DNA of 64,000 bases from Sebastes aleutianus (taxonomy: Eukaryota > Chordata > Actinopteri > Perciformes > Sebastidae). Both the position numbers and the translations under genes were made by a program. Positions 23,321 to 37,703 of the stretch are shown here, one piece after another. The notes under the pieces are model-generated. The model had not been told where the DNA came from, made no database searches, and saw only the letters and a program-made list of their open reading frames with translations. Positions within the stretch are counted from its first letter, which is position 1; each line of letters begins with the position of its first letter. The DNA is taken from positions 11,304,534 through 11,368,533 of the forward strand of contig CAKAKS010000004.1 of assembly GCA_916700875.1 (NCBI GenBank), given 5' to 3'.

Positions 23321-24477
23321 ACAAAGTAGCTACAAATATATGTCATTTCCAAATGGTTTTACTACATGTTAGCTATAAGAAGGGGTTTGCCCTTTTTTTT
23401 CTCTACATGATGAACACTATATCTAATTCTGGAATCAAACTTTCCAATTACAATTGTCCTTGTCTAAATGGCTGGCACTGACAGTCAAGATCTCCTCTGT
23501 TTCTATTACAATAACCCAGTCCCTCACACTCACAATAGCATAGAGTCCTGCATGTGATTTAGAGTGAGCGACAGCTAAAGGCAGCCTCGACATATTCATA
23601 CAGAGTGCTAATCATGCACGATACAAGAATAATAGACAATGTCACTTTCAGTTCATTAAGCATCCAGGTAAGTGGATATGTAATTTAAACGTTATTATCA
23701 AATCTGCCTAATTTGGTTTGGCCCATCCATCATGATAATAGCACCATTCTGTGCACACATTTTCTATTGTGACAAGCCTGTATATATATGAACAATACCG
23801 TTGGCATCGGAGTTCTTTTCCATTATAGATAATTGCAGACCATGCGTTTTTAGATCTCTCCATTGAACATTGATGACAATGTACTGTACTTAATTTCATG
23901 AGTGACAAGAAAGTATGCCTACTTGTGTACAAAACTGGAAATATAGTGGTAGACTCCATTTAGTGTACAGAAGTCTGCATGGAAGGGAAAGTTCTACAAC
24001 ATTTCACAACTAATGTGAATATCTCCATGGTACATGTATTTACTGACTAGACAGTCTAACAGTGTGAGCTTTCAACAGTTACAATAGCCATACAACGGAG
24101 AAATTGTGGTATTGAATGCAAAGGAAAATACAATAATGTATACTTATATAGGTGGGTAAAAGACAGGTTAGGGAAAGGTGTGCAGTTAATTCCATACGGC
24201 CTCTTAATCAAGACGACAGACGACAGGAAGGTTGAAGAGGAGTACTTATCTCAATCAGGTACAGGCCATCAGCATGGAGACAGACAAGCACACTGACCTT
24301 CATTAGCCTGGCCAAATAATTAGCTGACCTCGGCTAATAAGCACTCACACATGCACGTACACACACACACACACAGAGCGCACACTGTGTTTTGTATGTG
24401 CCTCTAATGAAAAGAGGACTGACACACAAGGCTGATTGCTTTGTTCTGATGAGTTTCTGGTTTAAGTAGCCCTCTTG
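23321..24477. other. unique non-coding sequence
   Basis: AT-rich unique DNA; no gene or transposon recognised. Confidence 0.5.
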
Positions 24478-24480
24478 ATT

Positions 24481-24532
24481 GATGGATAGATGAATGGAAG
24501 GATGGATGGATAGAAGGATGGATGGATGGATG
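24481..24532. repeat. (GGAT)n tetranucleotide repeat
   Basis: Imperfect GGAT/GATA units over about 52 bp. The Met/Asp/Gly/Trp-rich plus frame and the Ile/His/Pro/Ser-rich minus frame over it are repeat translations. Confidence 0.85.
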
Positions 24533-24679
24533 AAGACAGAAAAGGAAAACTCTGGAACAGATGGGTGCTACTGTTGGGAAATACGCCAACAGGCAGGAAG
24601 AGAGCAGAAGTTATCCACTCATTTTATTGGACAAAACGTATTTAGTCAAGTGCTTCGGTATATACATTGCAATATGGGT

Positions 24680-25567
24680 GCGAATCACCAGAGGCCCCAC
24701 GATACGATATTATCACGATACTTAAGTCACGATACAATCTTATTGAGATTTTAAACATGTTGCGATATGCTTAGAAGATATATTGCGATATATTGCAATT
24801 TATTACCTTTTTTCAACTGCAAATTATGCACTTTGTCAACTGTTTTATCTAATTACATACCGTTTTCGCTCTGTTGATCTCAGAGTGTTCATTCACATAT
24901 CTTGAGGTCAGAGGTCAAGGAACCCATTTGAAAATGGCCATGCCAAAATTGGCGTAGCTTTGGAGTGTTATTTAGCACCATTATGACATGGTACCAATCA
25001 ATTCCTTAGGTTTTCTAGTTACATATGATACCAGGTCTCTTCACTCTCGCTTTAAGACTGAGCCTGCTACGACTTCTGAAAGACAGAATAGCAGCCATAG
25101 GATTGTTAAGGCTCCAAACTTGTGCTAATTTTTGGCGATGAAAAACTGGCATGGCCATTTTCAAAGGGTTCCCTTGACCTCTGACCTCAAGATATGTGAA
25201 TGAAAATGGGTTCCATGGGCACCAACGAGTCTCCCCTTTACAGACATGCCCACTTTATGATAATCACATGCAGTTTGGGGCAAGTCATAGTCAAGTCAGC
25301 ACACTGACACACTGACAGCTGTTGTTGCCTGTTGGGCTTGAGTTTGCCATGTGATGACAATTTTGTCATTGTTTTGTGTTGGTAATTGTTTTCCAGTGAT
25401 AAATATATACACACATTTGCATAAAGCAAGCATATTTGTCCAACTAAGTATTAAATACTTCACACATCTCCCTTTAAGGTAGAATTTGAACAGATACAAA
25501 AATGTGTGATTAATTAACAATCATCCAATTAATCACAATTAAATATTGTAATTGTTTGACAGCTCTA
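24680..25567. mobile_element. Composite element: head-to-head copies of the TAGGGCTGTCAA-family interior
   Basis: The first part (about 24690-24850) is rich in CACGATAC and GCGATAT repeats typical of another dispersed fish element. It is followed by an inverted segment of the TAGGGCTGTCAA family (about 24890-25075), then a forward segment (about 25095-25567) that ends in the family tip TTGACAGCTCTA. The two oppositely oriented segments share AGATATGTGAATGAAAATGG or its complement, and each carries a perfect DR1 (24905-24917 on plus, 25175-25187 on minus). This may be a nested insertion or a chimeric element. Confidence 0.7.
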
Positions 25568-27488
<1,921 letters not shown>

Positions 27489-28165
27489 TAGGGCTGTCAA
27501 AGTTAACGCAATAATAATGCTGAGCGGAAGTCGTTTGTTTTAACACCACTAATTTCTTTAACGCATTAATGCAACTTGCGATTTTTAATTAACCTCTTAA
27601 CAATCCGACGGGCCGATCACTATTCGATATTTTGGAGGTTGTTGTGGACTCAGTTTTAAAGCTAAAGTGAAGGTACTGGTATCGTATGAACCTAGAAAAC
27701 TTAAGGAATCCATTGGTACCAACCGTGTCATACTACTTTTGACCAGGACAAACTGGAATAGCCATTTTCAAAGGGGTCCCTTGACCTCTGACCTCAAAAT
27801 ATATGAATGAAAATGGGTTCTATGGGTACCCACGAATCTAAACTTTACAAAAATACCCACTTTATGATAATCACATGCAGTTTGGGGCAAGTCATAGTCA
27901 AGTCAGCACACTGACACATTGACAGCTGTTGTTGCCTGTTGGGCTGCAGTTTGCCATGTTATGATTTGTGCATATTTTTTATGCTAAATGCAGTACCTGT
28001 GAGGGTTTCTGGACAATATTTTGTCATTGTTTTGTGTTTTTAATTGATTTGCAATAATAAATATATACATACATTTGCATAAAGAAGAATATTTGACCAC
28101 TCCCATGTTGATAAGAGTATTAAATACTTGACAAATCTCCCTTTAAGGTACATTTTGAAGAGATA
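27489..28165. mobile_element. TAGGGCTGTCAA-family TIR element, right end decayed
   Basis: Starts with the intact tip TAGGGCTGTCAAAGTTAACG. The interior aligns with the copies at 14 kb (inverted) and 56.6 kb, including CCATTGGTACCAACC, the DR1 at 27782-27794 and GTCATAGTCAAGTCAGC. The right end runs to AAATCTCCCTTTAAGGTACATT and then diverges, so the second TIR is lost. Non-coding. Confidence 0.8.
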
Positions 28166-28394
28166 AACACGGTTAACTATGGACATACTGTATATATTTA
28201 ATCATTTTAATAAACCTGTAATTTATAATAACATTTTGTCACATTTAGCCAGTTGGAAGGGACAGTGGCCACTTTATCTGCCTTACTGTGTGGCGATGGG
28301 TGTATATATATTTATATATATGTGTCTGTATGTGTAATTGTCAAGATGGAGGCTTAATGACCCTTTGGATCTGCAGCCGAGGTGTAGCTAATGA

Positions 28395-28690
28395 AGCGTA
28401 TGTGTATGAAGTACAAGCCTCTGCCTTTTAATGGGAGATTCCTATCAATACCATAGATCGGATTAATATTTCAAAGTTAATGTTTTTGTTGAAGAATTTG
28501 CAAAACAAACACGAGACGAGGCTTCACAGTCGCTTGTGCAGGAAAATGCAATTTTCTCAGACTTAGCCGCTCATCTTTTTAATTACGGACTTAATAGCTT
28601 TATAGATTTTTGAAAGATGAATTCTTATTGGCATTTTTATAATTACCGGTCTTTATTGCTTTTTATGAAAATAATCGTCAAGGCTCATTT
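28395..28690. promoter_or_regulatory. Candidate conserved regulatory element (TAAT-rich)
   Basis: Unique DNA with dense homeobox-like cores: GCTAATGAAG, GGATTAATAT, AAGTTAATG, TTTTTAATTACGG, CTTAATAGC, ATAATTACCGG and AAAATAATCG. It is not repetitive and has no credible frame. The functional reading is inferred from motif density. Confidence 0.3.
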
Positions 28691-31600
28691 ACCCCACAAA
28701 CCCTCAGGCCGGGCAGATGTGTTTCAATGATGAGGGCAAATAACCTCCAAAACATTGGTTCTCATTTATCAACTGTCTGAATTCCTCCTTACTCAATCAC
28801 CAATATTATTTTTCTCCATGTGAATAACTACTCCACGCCCATAAAAGCAGTTATTTACTTTTCAAACCAATAGTTCCAGTACTGAATGTGTACAGACAAC
28901 GGCTGTCATATCTAAAGATGATGCAGTACTGATTAGACAGCATGTTAAACACTCTGCGAACCCCAGCGGCAACTAAAACCAGAACAATGCACATTGGCCT
29001 ACGGAGACGCGGGCTTTGGCCAGAATATCACACATGTCAACATGCTATCAAATGTGCTGCTAAAATAACCGAACCTCTTCAGCATTAACACATGTACGGA
29101 GCCGGAGCGAGCCAAGGCTGCTTCAGAGCTCTGACCGTAGAGAAAATATATCTGGACACTTCAGCAAAAACACATTTAGAAGAGCTGGCCAAGGTTCCCT
29201 CATGTAGTCTGCAAAGGCCTTCGAGTGCAGCGGCCTTAAACAAACAGTGGCTCAGAGCCATACCCTGCTAATAAGTTTGACAATGAATTTGGGCAGGCAG
29301 AAGAAATTCAACCATATGAATTTGTGGGATGGAAAAGCAGGGAAATTATCTTTTGTGAAACTCATACCCACCAGTGGACGAGACTCTTCCAATCACTATT
29401 TAATTTAGGCTGAGATCCTGCGCGGAGTGTGCATTTGGCCAGCCTCGTCACCACTAAAAGGGAAATATGCATTGATTTAGCCTTGAACTCCCTGTTGAAC
29501 TTGGCTGGCCCGCTCCGCTGTGGTTTCCCAGTACATTCCCAGTCCCTCCTCCGTCGTCCGGGACCCAGCCTGGATACAGACAATAACCGGAAAGAGTATT
29601 TAGAACATTTTGGAATAAAGTGGATGTAAATTTCACCCTTTACATTTGCCAGAAGCATCTGTTTTATCTATAACTGCTATAACTTCCAAAGAGCCAAAGC
29701 TGTGGAATATTTCAACCCGTGCTTTATTTTATTGGTTTGGAAGCACAAAAGGAAAGAAAGAAAAGTCAAAATATGACTTTTTCCCCCTGGACCCCCTGCT
29801 AATAAGCAAGCCTGGCCCCTCTGTAAGCTATCCCAATCGGCACTTTCTCATAATAGGGCCACGGGTAATTTGCCAGGGCCAGGGCCAGCTGAACATGTTC
29901 ACAGCACTAAATGGTAAGAACAAGTCATTTGCTTGAATATTGTATATAAACCAGTTGGCAAATCATATTTATGGCACCAAGATTAAAGTGAAAAATCATT
30001 TTTGCTTTTGGGGGGAAATTGGGTTTCTCATAGTGTGAATAAGTGTTGGCTTAGCCCGTCTGGCCTTGGCTGCTCCTGCTGAAACTCTAAAAACAGTCCC
30101 GGTTTGGGTTCCAACATTTTCGGTCTCTATGGCGCTGGATCTCTGCGCTGCAGCGTATACAGTCAGTGTGGTCTGAAGAGTCTCTCCGTATGTCTGCTAC
30201 ACATGTGAATATGCTCGACAGATGTTAGCTGGCTCCCAGGCAGACAGGCTCTCCTCCCCCTGGCCTTTTTGGCTCTGGTTGTGACATGGTGACACACAGT
30301 AGCATCTGGAGTTCAGACCGGGTCAGCCAGGGCAAACACGATACACAGCAGTACATCACTCGCTCTTTTTAAGACCTTCCGTGACTTTAAAACGGATGAT
30401 CGTGGGATGATTTTGGAAAATGTTGGCTTCCTTATCTACTGTACTGTACATACTGACATATTTAGGATTTTTGAATTACTTCACCACTTGCTTCCACTTG
30501 TATTTTGGCAAATCAATCAAGTTGGTACTTGCTCGAGATGAGAAGTAGTAGCAACTGAGACACAACTGAGACACATTAACAGCAATAGTTAGGTGTCTTT
30601 CTTTCACTTGAGGCAACCACCAAAAAAACACACCTGATACTCACTTTATGGAATGGACCCAAAGGAGAAGAAATCATCTGTGAGTTATTGATTGTACAAC
30701 TACTGAGAGCAAGCTGACCAGAGATACATTTCCAGTCTCCACACTGCTACATAGATTTAAGTGTGATATGATATTGGGATGACCCTGAAATTAAGTACTG
30801 AAAGCACCAAAATGTAATATTCATAGAGCTTACATCCAAAGCCGAATGCAGCAAAGGAGCACAAACCCCGAAACTCATTGAAAGTCAAAAGTAGATTCCC
30901 AGTAGGCGTCCTTTAAACCATATGTGAATTCAAATTAAATTAAACCCTATAGCATCTTTAGTACCAAAGGCAGCCAGCCTCAATTTCAATCCCTGTACTG
31001 TATGCTGCCAAAGGGAGAAAAAAAAATGGAGGACATATTTGAAAAAGGAACAATAAAAAAAGATGCCTAGTTGCCTTTAAACCACAAGACTGCGGTTTGT
31101 TGTTTTATTTCTTACAAGAAGTTAAGCAACGAGGAGCTTTTTTTGGGGTTTCAAATTATGCTCATTTTTTATACATATTGCTTTTTTATGATGATCTATT
31201 TGACAGGATTATGAACATTGCTGTTTCTTTTGAAGGTAGCTTTTTTGATTGCCAACAATGAATATATAAAATATGTAAAAATGCACGCCTATATAAAAAA
31301 TACCCCCTTTTTCTGATTCTCGCCTTTGTGTTACACTTGATACAAGACTATTTGTCTACATTTCCGCCGTTAGCTGACAGTCAACCGTGTTCGGAGACAG
31401 TCGAGTGTCAGCTCATGAAACAAACATTTAGCAAGCACACAATAGCAAAGCTGCCAGCTGACGCGCACCCGTTCAAATCCATCCCGTCATGTAAATAACT
31501 TGTTTCAGTGTGCTTTCAATTAAAGCGGAGGACGGAGTGCCATTGCTGCCTTTGATGGATGAGTTTAGATATTGGAGTGTACCGTTGGATGACAAAACGT

Positions 31601-31750
31601 TCCCCCACTCCACCTCAACTCCTCTTTCCTATTGATTGTCCTGGCGGTTATTCATCAGGGCGGTGGCCACTGTCAGATCAACTGCTCCTTCTCCTCACAA
31701 AACACATTTTCCACAGTTATTGATAAAGCTATTTGACCTTTTATTTAAAT
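28691..31750. other. unique non-coding sequence
   Basis: Three kilobases of unique DNA without a recognisable transposon. Short frames near 29362-29936 have no family or splice support. Confidence 0.45.
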
Positions 31751-31782
31751 GTGTGTGTGTGTGTGTGTGTGTGCGTGTGTGT
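31751..31782. repeat. (GT)n microsatellite
   Basis: A GT run of 32 bp with one GC interruption. Confidence 0.9.
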
Positions 31783-32859
31783 AATGTGCACACATCTGTG
31801 TTTTCTTTCTCTCCGCTCTTGCCAGAGGCTTGCAGATCACTGCAGCTACATGAATAAAGTCAGGCTGTTTTGATTAGCGCCAAATGAGTAGGTCTATTCT
31901 TTGCAGATGTCTGTTTCAGCAGTACTGAGCTTTGCTTTCACATAACAAAAATAAACCCCAAACCTGTTTTACAGTTTGGCAAAGGTAAGCACACACATGC
32001 AGTGCAAACATAAAGTTTGCACACACGTTATGTCTGTAGTCATATACATCAGTGGTCTCACACATGCTGTGACTCACATACCTACATGCATACTTTTTCA
32101 ATGTTTTGAATAGTTTCGGCTCTTTTGTCAAGGTGAAGACAGGCCGTCTTGGCTGCGAGTCCAACAGTAAATGTGCCCTGAGTTAAACAGGCCAACAGTG
32201 GAGCCTTTGGTTGTACAGTGGCTGATCGAGTGAGAGGATAACGACTTAACAGGATCTCTGTGCTGTCAGTGATCTTAGTAAAGCTTGTGATAAGGACCAA
32301 AATCTAGAAATCTGTAATATATATCACATGACAACTGATGTGTGTCAGATCCCCTTTCAAAGCTACGATGGTGGAAAGTGTAGAGTGCCCCATTTACAGA
32401 ATTAACTTTTACACTCGTACAACATATAGGTTTGCAAAGCGTATCACCTACTGGGATACTAGTACAGCTCAAGGGAAATGAAACCACACAATATTTATTT
32501 ATCAATGACATTTAAAAGTTTATGTTCACTTTAAAAAGTGTTGATGCATGTATTACATGCATGACTTTCCCTACTTATCTACTACACATGTTTAACATAC
32601 AGAACCTCCTCTAACAAGCAACTAGGAGACCTGCATTGGCTAGAAAGAACAACTAATCCAATTTCAAAATATAAAATCATTTGGAAATTCAAAATTGTCT
32701 AGAGTAAGTCTATAACAATTAATGCATCGTTCAGTATGTTTATCACATGGCCACAGTAGATAGGCAGTTCTCGTACAATGTTCGTAGCTACACATAAAAA
32801 ATGTAATGCACTGTAATTCGTATATATCCCATGAAATTGATTTGTATGTAAGCCACATA
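31783..32859. other. unique non-coding sequence
   Basis: AT-rich unique DNA with no identifiable feature. Confidence 0.45.
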
Positions 32860-33330
32860 ATTGTGAACCAGAAAGTAAAAGGCTGCTTTGGGAGGAGGTC
32901 AGGGGTGAATGGGAGGGTCCAAAAATACCAGACTTTCGCCCAGGAGACCGTTGTTCATACCCCGTGTGGAATCAAAAGTCAACGTTAATTTATTTGTCAT
33001 GTAACTTTGGTATTTAAGTTACGCCACTTTCGGAGTTATTTTAAGCAAAACCAAGATCTTTTCCTAAACCTAACTAAATAGTTTTTGTCACGTAACTTCC
33101 GTACTTAAGTTACGCCACTTCTAGTGTTATTTTAATCCAAACCACGATCTTTTCCTAAACGTAACTACGTAGTTGTGTTGCCTAAACCTAACTAAAATGT
33201 TTCCTGTGAAGAGTGAAGTTTGTTTTGAAAAGACTGGAGTGGAAATTGGCTCGTGCGTCACATCTTGCTGGATATTTGTAGGAAAACGCACAAAAAATGG
33301 AATAACTTTTCGTAAGATATCTGAACCGAA
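32860..33330 (+). mobile_element. GTTAGGTTTAGG-family repeat, short copy, one of an inverted pair
   Basis: Shares, in opposite orientation, its whole length with the repeat at 35821-36680: the GGGAGGAGGTC and ACCAGACTTTCGCCCAGGAG segment, a roughly 95-bp tandem pair built on GTAACTT..ACTTAAGTTACGCCACTT, one AAACCTAACTA minisatellite unit, and the GCTGGATATTTGTAGGAAAACG end. Strand is given only to mark orientation relative to the other copy. I recognise this as a dispersed teleost repeat; it has no coding sequence. Confidence 0.7.
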
Positions 33331-34788
33331 CCAGATACGTTGCAGTAGTAAACTGTTTTGTCTTGTAAAGCCACAGAGTAGGGAGAGTAACATTTTACTC
33401 AACCTAGTAAAAACATTCTCATGTCCTTCATGGCAGCAAACTCTTCAATAACCATGTCATATAATTCCCCCACATACTTCAGGGTTTTCACAATAAAGGA
33501 CTCCACTGATGTTTTGATTAAGTGGCCAAGTCTCTCCTGTCCAATTGTGTGCTGACCAGTTTTCACTCTGTGGTATTTTGTGCAGTTTTTCACCAAAAGG
33601 GACCAGATGCATACATTTGTAAAACTATACTATACTTGTTTGCTAGATTTGGTGACTTTTAAGGTCGCTGTAGTGAAAATACAACTATTTGGCATCAGTT
33701 AAACTGGGAGAAATATCATACCTCCTAGGATACACTTTCAAAAAGTATAACCGACTAAATGCACATTGAGCATATCTGCAAAATGTTTGTATTTAATGTT
33801 TGCAAAATGTGCACTGTCAAGGTGTGTCAGTTTTTTTTTTAATCCTACTTGATCCACTCATAGAACAAAATTTGTTACCACATGTTTGTCATTACCACTG
33901 GATGAAAGTTATAGGAGAACAATTGGGTCATGACTTATGATTTAAGTATGGTTATGGTTTGTTTAAATTTGACATAAGTCAGTTTGGACTTCCAGTATGA
34001 AACAAATGCATCATGTCATAGAAGTAGTGAATGAATAGCATCAAAACAAAGATTTTTTTTGTTGGTGTTTTTATTTATACGGTGACTCACAGCTGTGTTT
34101 ATATGGTGTATGATTTTTAAACCCTGTCGAGATTGAAGCACAACTGTTTTATCCTATGAAATTCACACTCATGTCTTTTCCTTGCTATCAATAATTAAGA
34201 CTAGATCTTGGAATGAAAAAGTAATTTCCCTTGAAAGAACCGGATGGAATTGACATAAACCCCCAGCCCTAAAAACACACCCCAAGAGGCATCTAAAAGC
34301 TCAGTGGGTGCCAATAAAAGTGGGAAAAACAGAAATCTTTCTAGCAAAACACAACAACAAGAACAAGAACAACCCATTGAAGTGGAGAAGTGAAAAACAA
34401 GAGAGACTTAAGGTGATTCTCATCTTCGACTCCAAAGCCTGGGCACTCCAAAAAAAAGTGGGAATGTAATTTCCCAGACTAGGAACATAAGCCAGGAGTA
34501 ATCTGGCCTGTAATACCTCATAGTCCTTAAATAAAAGCCCTCCATTTTAAGTCTTCAGCCTCGTTTTTTCACCCCCCTCCCTTACCCACCTTTAATAGGA
34601 TTTGGTAGAAAATGGCTTTGTGAATCGCTCCTCTCCGTCTTGCTCAAGGAAGAGCGGGCTATTCTCATTGAGAAGTGCTTAATTGCTTTAAATGACTGAT
34701 GATACATCTAGGGAGAAGGGCCTTGAGCTAGGGGCCACAGCCAACCACACAACAGATAGCTCTCCTGGACGATGGGTGGTGGTGTGCC

Positions 34789-34791
<3 letters not shown>
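33331..34791. other. unique sequence with a short unexplained minus-strand frame
   Basis: A 65-codon minus-strand frame at 33399-33596 contains FIVKTLKYVGELYDMVIEEF, followed by AAMKDMRMFLLG. It has a protein-like composition, but I cannot match it to a family. It abuts the end of the repeat copy and might be a transposase remnant. The rest is unique AT-rich DNA. Confidence 0.35.
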
Positions 34792-34837
<46 letters not shown>

Positions 34838-34953
34838 CGGCGTACATTTGTGTGTGTGTGTATGTGTTTGTAACAAAGATGAGCTGCTATAAGGGTCATA
34901 AGAGTGTGCATGCTGTGCATGGACGTGTGTGGACATGCAACACCCTGCCTGTA

Positions 34954-34986
<33 letters not shown>
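34792..34986. repeat. Cluster of three GT microsatellites
   Basis: GT tracts at 34792-34830, about 34850-34861 and 34956-34986, separated by unique sequence. The Cys/Val frames over them are artefacts. Confidence 0.9.
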
Positions 34987-34988
<2 letters not shown>

Positions 34989-35820
34989 GTGTGTGTGTGG
35001 ACGTGCCTGTGTGTGATATAGAGGGTTCGTCCTATCGACACCCCAGTAACAGACTAAATTAAAGCTGTGATGAATTGTGGCTGTCACGGCAGGAGAGAGG
35101 GGAGACTCTGCGCCGTATTCCACCTCTGATTAGGTGAGGATAGAAAGATACAGAATATCATTATCAATATGTAGCACTATATTTTCATTAGATTTTTCTC
35201 TCCGCAGTGGACAGCTTGATAGCAGGATGATTTTTCATTTCGAAGAAAAGATTAAACATCTTTATGGATGTCAGCGAGGAGTTTAGTTAACATTTTTGTC
35301 GCGTTTTCTGTCAGTGATGGGTATGATGATCTTAGAGGGTCAAAATAGCTCTGACGGTTGTGATTTGACCATTTTCTTATTAATACAACTATTTTAAAAG
35401 CTGGTAAAGGTGTAACATTTGCAATTCAAATGTAAACTGTAGAAATCCTAAAAGCTCTTTCATCATTGTAGGAAGCTTATGGCCATTGAGGAGGCAGAAG
35501 CTGTTTACAAAAAGAAGTAGAAAGTCACAGTAGAAGCAGGGTTTGAGGGGTATTGCATGTTTGGGCACACTGCGCTTTGAAAGTGGCATCCTTCGGGTAG
35601 CCCACGAGGGTTTGCAATGGTATACCTGAGGAGGCAGCATGATGCATGAAAACACACATTTAGCTCAGTACACTTGCATGTACACACTGTACTTTTCAGG
35701 ACTAATGAAGGAGAAGTAGTTCTTTGAGGTTCAAATCCAACTCATGCAACAAACAAGTGATCTCTGCAAAGAGATAGATATTAACTCACAGGGTTAACAT
35801 GCATGAAAACATCAACATAT
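34987..35820. other. unique non-coding sequence
   Basis: No recognisable feature. Confidence 0.45.
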
Positions 35821-36680
35821 CCTCATACAACGGTTCGTATTATATCTTACAAAAAATTATTCCTTTGTGCGTTTTCCTACTAATATCCAGCAACACGTAA
35901 TGCACATATCAAGTTCTGCTCCAGTCTTTTCAAAATAAACTTCCGTAAACGACTTGGTTTAGGCAACAAAACTACTTAGTTGGGTTTAGGAAAAGATAGA
36001 CTTGGTTAGGTTAAGGAAAAGATAGACTTGGTTAGGTTTATGCAACAAAGCTACTTAGGTTTAGGAAAAGATCGACATGATAAGGTTTAGGCAACAAAAC
36101 TACTTGGTTTGGAAAATATCGACATGGTTAGGTTTAGGCAACAAAACTATTTGGTTAGTTTTAGGAAGAGATAGACTTGGTTAGGTTAAGGGAAAGATAG
36201 ACTTGGTTAGGTTTAGGCAACAAAACTACTTGGTTAGTTTTAGGAAAAGATAGACTTGATAGGTTTAGGCAACACAACTACTTAGTTGGGTTTAGCCAAC
36301 AAAACTACCTAGTTAGGTTTAGGAAAAGATAGACTTTGTTAGGCAAAAATAATATTTGGTTAGGTTTATGAAAATATAGTGGTTTGGGTTAAAATAACAC
36401 CAGAAGTAACGCAACTTAAGTACAGAAGTTACGTGACAAAAACTACTCAGATTTTGGAAAAGATTGTGGTTTGGGTTAAAATAACTCCGGAAGTGGCATA
36501 ACTTAAGTCCAGAAGTTGCGTGACGAATAAATCAATGATGACTTCTGGTTTCACACGGGGTACATATCGGTCTCCTGGGCGAAAGTCTGGTATTTTATGA
36601 CCCATCCATCCACCCCGACCTCCTCCCTACGCAGCGGAGCATTACTTTTCGTAGGTATAGCTTCGAACAGAGTATGAGAA
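35821..36680 (-). mobile_element. GTTAGGTTTAGG-family repeat, long copy with expanded minisatellite
   Basis: The inverted partner of 32860-33330. Its ends form an imperfect inverted repeat: TCATAC..GTTCGTATTATATCTTAC on the left, and on the right the complement of CGTAGGTATAGCTTCGAAC..GTATGA. This supports a TIR DNA transposon origin. The interior carries about eight degenerate units built on GGTTTAGGCAACAAAACTAC and GGAAAAGATAGACTTGG, then the ACTTAAGT repeats and the CTCCTGGGCGAAAGTCTGG segment. No target duplication is visible. Non-coding. Confidence 0.7.
35946..36370. repeat. Minisatellite, unit about 50-60 bp, about 8 copies
   Basis: Degenerate tandem units alternate GGTTTAGGCAACAAAACTAC with TTAGGAAAAGATAGACTTGG. 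Unit lengths vary through small deletions. The sister copy at 33 kb has a single unit, so the array expanded or contracted after the copies separated. Confidence 0.85.
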
Positions 36681-37703
36681 CAGCCTGGGAAATATCCAAC
36701 CTGTTTTAGCCACATTGATATAACATCATTTCTAGGAGTTGCTCTGATGTGGTCAAAATATGAAAATATTCCCCTTGAAATCGTCCATAGTTCGACAGTC
36801 TTTCAACAACTAGATTCTGGTTATCATCCGGTTGCAGTCGGACCACAAATCTTACCTGAATAGTGAATGTGAACACCCCCTGAGCTCAAGACCCTCTGCT
36901 TGAGTCTACGACGAGAGAGCTGGTAATCAGATGTACACAGACACTGTCATCAGTCGCAGGGCGGACCTTTGCAGACTTATACGAGTTGTTTTGTGCTTTC
37001 TCCTATCCAATCTTTTCAAATTGTTCCCATCTGAATCATCATGGTAGCTCTACAGCGGCACCAATCACATATATAGAAATAGAGGGAGAAAGACAGAGGG
37101 AGAATGGAATGTAATTGCGAGGAGGACCAAGCCTTGCATTATTGCGAGCTATTCTCAAAGAAATAAGGGTTTTGATTTTCTATAGCTTCAATGTGCGTGC
37201 ATGTGTATGGTATATATACTATATGTATATATGGGTGTTTATTTAGAAATTATTAGCATTTCTCAGATATGAATATGAATGTCTGTGTCCAACTGCACTG
37301 TTACCATGGCAATTGTTGTGGTGACCCCACTAACGTCTCAACAACACTCAAGGAAAATGATACAACCTTCTCTGAAATCCTTCTTTTTAATTGCCACACA
37401 TATAGATTCGTTACACAGTAATTGTTCCTGTTTGTTTCCAAGTAAATATTTATGTAAGCTGAGGTAAGCTGAGATGTACGTATATGGATAATGTTGTTGT
37501 TGTAGATTAGTTTATGGATGTAACGTATAGCGGATGAGTGCAATAGTACGTGTGTTCTCAGATAGGAACCCCAGGACAATAAATAGATGATAATATGCAA
37601 ATATTTCACCTCACCAAGTGTTATTTTAACCCTTTACAGCCTCTCTGTCTGTCTTCATCTCTTTTATTTCTCCAAAGTCCGTATTTTTTTGGCACAATAC
37701 CAT
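36681..37703. other. unique non-coding sequence
   Basis: No recognisable transposon or gene. Alternating TA-rich sequence lies at about 37205-37235. Confidence 0.45.
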
